From the NCBI RefSeq assembly GCF_000764305.2, contig NW_025933081.1, forward strand, positions 3,357 through 67,356: a stretch of DNA of 64,000 nt, given 5' to 3'. Position numbers and translations under genes: made by a program. Within the stretch, counting starts at the first letter, position 1. Every line of letters begins with the position of its first letter. Below the pieces are notes generated by a model, which ran no database searches, was not told where the DNA came from, and saw only the letters and a list, made by a program, of their open reading frames with translations. The DNA is from Hyalella azteca. Its lineage: Eukaryota > Arthropoda > Malacostraca > Amphipoda > Hyalellidae. Shown in pieces: positions 57,180 to 64,000 of this stretch.

Positions 57180-57675
57180 TCGCCCGTTTTTTTAACAGTT
57201 TGCAAATAACATTGTACTCTCATACCTTGGTTTATATGCTTCTTCTTTTATCTAATCGAGATACCTAAGCAATTTCTTCTCCATTAGAATTTAATTCAAA
57301 TGGATTTCTTTCGGCGTTAACTCGTAACACAAACATCTTATCAAAATTGACTCAGCATATGCACTTTTTTATGTATGCCAAAGTGACCAGTCACGTAAGG
57401 AAGTGAATAATCGCGGAAAAACTGTGCAAACTTATAACGAGAAGAACTTTATAGCATTGGATAGAAACGATATTTGAGTACGCATATGTATTCAGAATAA
57501 TATTGATAATATTCATAATATATACGAAATCCGTTATATATTCGTTATTATTATACGTATATATATATTATTATATGTTAAAATTATTATTATTATTTGG
57601 ATGTGGAAGCAGTTAAAAGTACTAAATTTGTCTTACATGCTTCTAGATTTTTCAGTCGTGCTTCTGGTTGGGTAT
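57180..57675 (-). repeat. Displaced copy of the caspase 3' flank
   Basis: Seen: it matches 12395-12690 and 13450-13540 of copy A and is nearly identical to 48551-48836. It lies inside the remains of the copy B Ty3/Gypsy element, where a caspase 3' flank should not be. The match ends abruptly at about 57672. Either a rearrangement or a misassembly. Confidence 0.65.
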
Positions 57676-58189
57676 TAAATTCGAAAATTAAATGAGAAAT
57701 TCATTTTACATCTGTAAGATTGGAGACACTGGATTCTTTGAAAGTGTTGTCTTTAAAAAGTATTTTTTAAACGCATATTATTTCTCAATCAATTGTTACC
57801 CGCACTCAGGTTTTACTGACTGTACTCACTTTTTTCCAATCAATTGTTACTCGCACTAAATTTTACTGACTTTACTTTATTCCAGACATTCATTGGAACA
57901 CTTCAGTACAGAATGCAATAATAGAGTTAAACCGGCAAAATTAAGTGTAACCGGGACCGCGCACGACACCAACGTCTGTCACGTCACGCAGCCACAAGCA
58001 AACTTCTGACAGGTTTAAAAAATATAACTAAGTACTCACTGCAGTGAGTGACAGAGAACGCATTTTCTCGTCAACGAAAACGTAAAGTCACGGACGGACG
58101 GACAGACGGACATGGCGAGCACAATAGTGCATTTTTTCTATAAATGAAAAATGCTCTAAAAATCAGGAATGACAATTTCATGCTTCACA

Positions 58190-60165
58190 AAATTAACTGT
58201 CAGTCTCATTGTCGAAACATTTCTTATTATCCTTCAATATCTCCAATAGAATGACGCTGGAACTCATTCAAATCTTTGCTGATTTTAAAATCATTAGGTA
58301 GATCATTTGCGTTCCGAAAGGAACATGCAGCAGTAGGCTGAGTCTGACTCAGCCTTGCGCTCCCTGAATAACTTCAACATGTTAACATGGTAAATACGTT
58401 CACAATCACTAACTCTAACAACATAGTAAACTTTATTGATTCTTCTCACAACTTCAAAAGGCCCTTTCTATTCAGCTAGTAGTTCACTGGTGCTGGTAAG
58501 AAGCAGTAACAAAACTTTTGCGAGAAGTTTTGCCGTAGTATTCTTTCTCGTTAGCCTTGTTCAATGATTCATTTTCAATCGTCAGACGCATAAATTAGTT
58601 AAAACTCACAGACTCAACAACATATTCAGTTACAGGAACATCTTTTATTTTTGAACAACCGTCTAAGAAGTTCTGCCTAATGAGAAACAGATGACCTCTA
58701 AATTCAAAACTTGAAAATTAATTAATAGACCTCTAAATTCAAAACCTAAAAATTAATTAAAAAAAAGAAAATGCATTGGTTATCTGAGGCTCTTCCGTGT
58801 TGGCAAATGATAAAGGTTGTTGATATCTATCCCAGACAGAAGATTCTTAAAATTACCATAAGCATGTCTTTCTCACACTCGTTACAATTATCGCAAGTCC
58901 CACTGCATCTCGGGTTGTGCAAGGTGGTATTTAAACTTTCAATATGAAGGAACTGGTTAAATTTCCCATGACTGAAGACATGAATTGCGTTCCATGATCG
59001 TCTAGATCTCTGATGGCACTTCAACTCTACAAATCATTCCAAGCAAAGCTTCAGCTATTGTTTCGCTATCAATGCGCTTCAAAGCAATCGCATCCGGATA
59101 TTTCGTAGCTAAATCTATCATGACTAGAGCAAACGATTATACCTTTCTGACTTCTTGGCAAGGGTCCTATGATGTCCACGGCGACCCACTGAAATGGTCT
59201 TCCAATTAATGGCATTTTGATCAATTGTTATCTAGAAGGACGCTTACATGCAAATTTCTGACAGTGAAAACATGAAATACAGAACAGATGAATATCATTA
59301 TGACTCATTATATCAATATTTACTCTGCCCGCCACATCATCGAAACATTTTCATTATCTCCCTACACATCCAAAATATAATTGAAATCATTGAAATCCTT
59401 GCTGATTTTGAAATCATAAGGTACATGATTAGGCGCTCTGGAAGGAACATGCAGCAGTAGGTTGTGAGTCTTACTTAGTCCTGCGCTCCTTGAATATCTT
59501 CAACATGTTAACATAGTAAGTACGTTCACAATCATTAACTCTAATAACACAGTAACCCTTATTGATTCTTCTCGCAACTTAGAAAGGCCCTTTCCATTCA
59601 GCTACCAGTTTACTGGTGCTGGTAGAAAGCAGTAAAAAACTTTTACCCCAAACTTAAACTTTCCAGCACGAAAAGTTTTGCCGTAGTACTCCTTCTTCTT
59701 AGCCATGTTCATCGATTCATTTTCATTCGACAGACGGATAAACTATTCAAGACGTACTCTCAAAGAAACAAGATATTCAGTTACAGAAACATCTTCACAT
59801 TCTGAATAATCGTCAAAGAAATTCTGCCTAATGAGAAACAAAGGTCCTCCAACTTCAAAACCTATAAAGTAATTCAATGGGAGAAAATCCAGTGGTTATC
59901 TGAGGCACTTCTCTGTAGACAAATAATATAAAGGTTGGTAATATCTAGCCCCATTGCATCTCGGGTTGTACGGGGTGGTATTTATACTTTTGATTGCCCG
60001 TCTGACTTTTCAACAATGGTCCTATGATGTTCACGGTTACCCGCTGAAATGGTCTTCCAATTAAAGGCATTTTGATCAATGGTACATTAGATGGACGATT
60101 ACATGCAAATTTCCGACAGTGAGAATACAGAATACAGAACAGACCAATATCAAAATGACAACCTG
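58190..60165 (-). repeat. Tandem duplication of the Ty3/Gypsy integrase region, copy B
   Basis: Seen: unit 58190-59297 and unit 59318-60165 share order and sequence (for example ttcaacatgttaacatggta at 58374 and its partner at 59499; ctgaaatggtcttccaatta at 59190 and 60042). The first unit retains a DDE core fragment (VMIDLATKYPDAIALKRID near 59110-59060). The second lacks it, as does copy A. Both keep the C-terminal YHVNMLK-type tail in decayed form. Confidence 0.7.
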
Positions 60166-60313
60166 GCCAAAAGTAATGTACCATCCCTCTATCCTTCATT
60201 TTTTGAACGCCAAAGTGTCCAGCAGTAATACAAACATGTGCTAATTCCATTACTTTCTTCCTCATTTGAGTCATTTCTGAAGGTAACACGATCCGTTTCA
60301 CAATATTCAACAT
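59945..60313 (-). pseudogene. Integrase zinc-binding domain, Ty3/Gypsy copy B
   Basis: Seen: LAHVCITAGHFGVQKMKDRG then MVHYFWPG and a later CRKFACNR, the H2C2 integrase zinc finger with its second Cys pair. It continues to PLIGRPFQRVTVNIIGPLLK, the start of the catalytic core, then jumps to a late-core scrap (YHPVQPEMQWG). The first catalytic Asp survives as Asn in VNIIGP. It is truncated and inactive. Confidence 0.8.
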
Positions 60314-61020
60314 TGACTTCTTATCACATGCTGGTCTAATTCATGTATTGTTCGCTAGTGAACATTTTGCATCGTTGGTCAAATTAGCGTCTACAAGTTG
60401 AAAATGTTTTTGCAATTTCGGATCTCGTCGTTGCAAAGCAATCAACTCTTTGGTATTAATTATCTTTAATCGAAGAAAATTTTATTTGCTGACATCGGTG
60501 ATGGAGTTTCCAAATCAGATTCAGAACGGTTTTGACTCATATAGTTTGAACAGCGTAAACAGTCGGAACAGAATGGTTAGTCGTACATACACTCACGGCA
60601 CCGCAGGAATATAGGAATATTTCCTATCAAAAAGTCTAAAGGCAGTTCGGACAAACAAGTAGCATCGGAAATTCCCTTGAAAAATACACTCCAAATTCAC
60701 ACGAGCTCTAGGAGCACTTATGGGTCGGTTATCTGCCAATTTTAGAAATTTTTTTTCACCAGTCCTCTGACTTGTAGGCATCAGCGACTTCTTAACAAGG
60801 ACAATGGTCACCGGTAGCACGCAAAGTTTTGACTTCTTTTCCACAAAAAAAAAAAAAAACAAATATTACAGGCTAGGATTGGTCATGATCTTTGATTTAT
60901 ATTTAACAACAGAATTTATGTTAGAATGATAAGCACAGTCATTGACAAAAAGTTCGCACTTGAAAATTATTAACTCTGCTTGCGGCGATTAAGTTTAGAA
61001 CGACAGAATGGCCAAGTTTG

Positions 61021-61245
61021 CTATATCTGAAAGGAAGCCTGCGGTGAACTCCAGACAAATGAGAAGTATTGGCACATGCATTGCTCATCTTTCATGCTAC
61101 AGTTGCGTGAACTGTGACCCAATTTAACACACTGAAAGCAAGTAGGTTCTTTGCCTGATGCAAAGTTTAAAGGAAATCTCCCGCTGCCTCTACCATGAAT
61201 TGCCAGGTAGTTGTCGGCAAGTTTCACAGCTCTATCAAGAGACAT
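61021..61245 (-). pseudogene. gag C-terminal zinc knuckle, Ty3/Gypsy copy B
   Basis: Seen: RAVKLADNYLAIHGRGSG then PTCFQCVKLGHSSRNCSM, a CX2CX4HX4C knuckle of retrotransposon nucleocapsid. The frame is separate from the gag start at 61970 because of intervening stops. In copy A the LINE is inserted within the matching sequence; here cagacaaatgagaagtattg (about 61051-61070) is uninterrupted. Confidence 0.85.
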
Positions 61246-61472
61246 GTGAAAAATATCATTTTATCTTAAAATTTCAAAGAGATTAATATCTACAGACTTG
61301 ACTAATTGATCTTTATGAATCAACTGTACTGCGTTCTCTGAGAGATTTTGCAGCACATGCTAAATCACAAAATTGATCGAAATATTCGTGATCTCTCAGA
61401 GCGTACTGGCAAAAAGGTTCAGATCCCCGCTTCAATGAGTGAAATTTCCTTTGATAGTCTTAATCTGTGAAC

Positions 61473-61970
61473 CTAAGTGCACCTATTAATTTCAATTTCA
61501 ACAGCTGGAATCGAATTCATGAATGAACATACCCTGTAGTTGGCAAATCCATTCTGTTGTGCAAACATGGTCACTGAATGAGAACAGCAGTCAATATCTC
61601 GCATCTTCTCAAACGTCTGCCGGTTAACCGAGACGTCATTGCCGTCGTTGTAGATTAAGGACTTTATGGGGCTTTTCCTCATGGAAATCATCATCACCAT
61701 CGTGAGATAAAAATCGCTCGTGGCAGTCACAGAACGGTTGGCGACAGTTTCAGCGTCAGCTGCCTTGAATTTGGCTAATTTCAGCGCCTGCTTCTTAATA
61801 ACCAGCTCATGTGCTCTTTTTTCCCGTTGCACTTCTTTTGCAGTTTTCCTCTCCTCTCTCTCCCGTTCCTCAATAAGTCTCTGTTCTTCTTTACGTGTAA
61901 ACACATACTTGCGCAATTCTTCTCCAGTGTAGCCAAATTCTTTACCATCATTAATAAACTGAGAATCCAT
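61473..61970 (-). pseudogene. gag N-terminus, Ty3/Gypsy copy B
   Basis: Seen: about 165 open codons starting MDSQFINDGKEFGYTGEELR then a long Glu/Arg/Lys coiled-coil stretch (EEQRLIEEREREERKTAKEV). It matches the copy A gag at 32562-32215 but stays open longer. It follows the 5' LTR after a short leader. Later gag is broken by stops before the zinc knuckle at 61021-61245. Confidence 0.8.
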
Positions 61971-62297
61971 AGTTCATGAATTTTAATCAAAATAAATGAT
62001 TGAATACCAGCAAAACTTAATACTCCTGCTGAGATAAACAAATAACACAATAAATAAATATAGAAAGAACAAGACAGGAAGATAATACTATAATACACAA
62101 TACCATAATACACACTACCATAATACATTTGGACACTAATTAAATAACACTATTACAAATGCACTTGTACCTGAGAATAGCTTACTGCAGCCTATAATAG
62201 CTCAATCAGCCTCGCAAGGACACCAGAGACAAAGTGCCATTACATGACTGGCTAGGCCTTACGACAAGCACTATTCCAAACGGGAAAAATCTTACAG

Positions 62298-62315
62298 TCC
62301 CTCTTGTTCCGTTAT
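62298..62315 (-). pseudogene. Caspase B start fragment, ATG changed to ATA
   Basis: Seen: ATAACGGAACAAGAGGGA at 62315-62298 corresponds to ATGACGAAACAAGAGGGA of copy A and ATGGCGGAACAAGAGG of copy C. The start codon is lost. The LTR follows directly. The 5' flank beyond 62316 matches copies A and C. Confidence 0.8.
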
Positions 62316-64000
62316 GTCTAATTTGTTTGCTTTTTCAGGTATTACTCTTAGTAAGCAGTTTTTTTGCAGAAGTGTCTCGAAGTTTCGTCAATTTATTTGA
62401 GGCAATTGTTTGGATGATGGTAAAAGGAGAATTTCATAAGAGAAGAAGAGTTTCGTATGTACTGACCAGGAATTTCTATTTGTTCACAAGCGCACAGACC
62501 CTAATTGTTATATATATTATCATATCAATAAAGAAAAAACAAGTAAAAATCACAAAAAATGTCATTTATTCTACATTTACATCATCTACAAAGGAAGAGG
62601 TTATACGTAGATACCGAAGGAGACGATCGTTTGATTAATTTTGGGATATATTGTTTCTAGCATCTAATTATTCGTACAATTTTTAATACCTACGTATTCT
62701 TGCAATAAATGATTCTGAAATGAAAGACGTCTGAACATCAATGTATTATTGGCCATATAAGCTTTTTATGAAATATTTATTATTTCAATTTGCAAGACAT
62801 TATTTGGCTAGTATCAACAGTTCTCACTGGCTAGGGCAGAGCGTTTTCGTGTTTAATTAAAGTTATTGGGGCCCATTCAACAAATTTGCGTCATGTTTTC
62901 TAACAAGGTGATACATAAATTGGGCATGACTTCACAAGAGCACTATGACCTGACTGCTCTTGCATTTGTCTAATGAAAATCTGAGGATTGGGTTACTTTT
63001 CATGTTGAATGAAACATGTGGGATCATTGGTATAATATTTAGTCTCCTGACATTATCATTGACAATTTCCTCTAAAATGCATTAACTCAATGAAAACATC
63101 CGAATTTGCTCTGTAGAATGTTAGACTTTTCATAGAATTTGTCCTGTTGGTACGGCAAGTTCATGTCAATACAGATGGTTAATACATTCTATACGTTGGG
63201 CAGCTGATGTTTGATTGCATGACAGCAGAACTTATTAATGATGTGTAGTTTTCAATTCATTTTTATTCATTTCTAAGTATTTTATGTCCGACACTTTATC
63301 AATAATGCAGCTATTGAGATGTTTATGTGATCAATACCTACAGAAACACTCAAGCGGTCCATCCGTGTCAAGCTGACATATTAGAAGCATGTATTTTCTG
63401 AAGACGAATACCCCGAATATTAATCATGAATATTTTAAGAAACTGTTAAGTTCATTTGTGCTTGTCAGCTCTATCCCCTAACAATGACTCCTAAATCTCT
63501 AACAAGCGCAACATCCGGTACAATAAATCGTTGGTCTGAAGTTTTGTTAGAGGCTGATTTGTCGTACAACATTGACCGTGTAAGCTTTCCCCAATATACA
63601 AAGATTTAATGTTGATTTTGGTCCGGGGTTATTCTTCGCTAGAACAATAACATCGAAAAAACGTTCGTTTGATGTCATTTTTGTATTTTTGAGTGTCTTA
63701 TATTTTGGACTATATGAACATTAAAAGAAGACATGATATATTTTGACCCGCGTTTGCATGGAAGCCAGAGAAAATCTCACAGTTGCTTACATATACGGAA
63801 GGGAAATTACTCGATCGCAAGTAAATAATCTGTTGCATGAAAAGTTTTGTGCGTCAAGAGTTACAGTTGCCGAGGAATGAATAGCAATTCCTTAAATTGT
63901 GTTTAAGGGGGCTCTACCCTCCGGAAAAACTTCCAAATTTACTAACGGATCTTTATGAGACTTCACAAATATATGTAAAACCGAAAAAAATTTTGTTCGT
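62316..64000 (-). repeat. Segmental duplication: 5' flank of caspase copy B
   Basis: Seen: it is collinear with 33061-34930 (copy A) through most of its length and with 975-2100 (copy C). The extra ~70 bp at 62500-62590 is not in copy A. No gene supported. The window ends inside it. Confidence 0.7.

Larger units (their letters stand above)
55008..62297 (-). mobile_element. Ty3/Gypsy LTR retrotransposon (same family and site) inside caspase B exon 1
   Basis: Seen: 5' LTR 62297 to about 62000, gag from ATG 61970, CCHC knuckle, integrase pieces, 3' LTR about 55378-55008, and GGGA duplications at 62298-62301 and 55004-55007. The insertion site within the caspase is the same nucleotide as in copy A, so it predates the A/B duplication. 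The RT/RNase H part is missing, replaced by a MITE, a CR1-like fragment, the N gap, 56110-57170 (nothing recognised) and a displaced caspase flank. The integrase region is tandemly duplicated. It lacks the LINE of copy A. Confidence 0.8.

Overview
The window is eukaryotic and most likely arthropod. It is AT-rich, its genes are split by GT-AG introns, and it is crowded with arthropod-type transposons (Ty3/Gypsy, BEL/Pao, LINEs, Penelope-like, hAT, Tc1/mariner). Species cannot be named from the sequence. It is a draft assembly: there is one 179-bp N gap (55930-56108), four single-n joins (781, 46207, 47131, 48550), and a 19-base Nextera mosaic-end adapter at 47132-47150. Long open frames are nearly all transposon remnants; the real genes had to be found as short exons with matching splice phases.

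The backbone is a tandem family of short-prodomain (effector-type) caspase genes, all on the minus strand, in three segmental copies. Copy C (left edge) keeps only its 77-nt first exon (898-974) and a scrap of intron. Copy A (13823-33060) and copy B (50636-62315) each keep all coding exons with intact frames, catalytic His and QACRG Cys. Their shared 5' flanks are 975-3420, 33061-37100 and 62316-64000; shared 3' flanks are 12400-13720 and 48551-49127, plus a displaced piece at 57180-57675. In both A and B the same Ty3/Gypsy LTR retrotransposon sits inside coding exon 1, at the same nucleotide, after the sixth codon and flanked by GGGA duplications. Copy C is the matching empty site. In B the start codon has also become ATA.

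The Ty3/Gypsy elements (24958-33042 and 55008-62297) read gag, CCHC, integrase, then reverse transcriptase/RNase H, a copia-like order known from Gmr1-like elements. A GC-rich LINE (28230-31758, 12-bp target duplication) landed in copy A's gag; copy B is empty there. Copy A intron 3 holds a four-deep nest: LTR element (18567-23514), Penelope-like fragment, hAT shell (19776-21296), mariner fragment. Copy A intron 4 holds a CR1-like LINE. In both copies intron 5 begins with a 31-bp minisatellite whose unit is the exon-5/intron-5 junction itself.

Other genes: a compact three-exon gene for a 77-residue protein with a KEN-box motif (8362-9547, minus), and the last two exons of an unrecognised gene (44949-45421, minus). 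Between 37 and 50 kb lie a TTAA-type inverted-repeat element, a deleted BEL/Pao element, a second LINE fragment, Penelope-like pieces and a complete but dead mariner (49130-50531). I see no genes in 3430-8360, 9560-12400, 38600-41090 or 42270-43560 apart from the repeats listed. No tRNA, rRNA or CRISPR was found.
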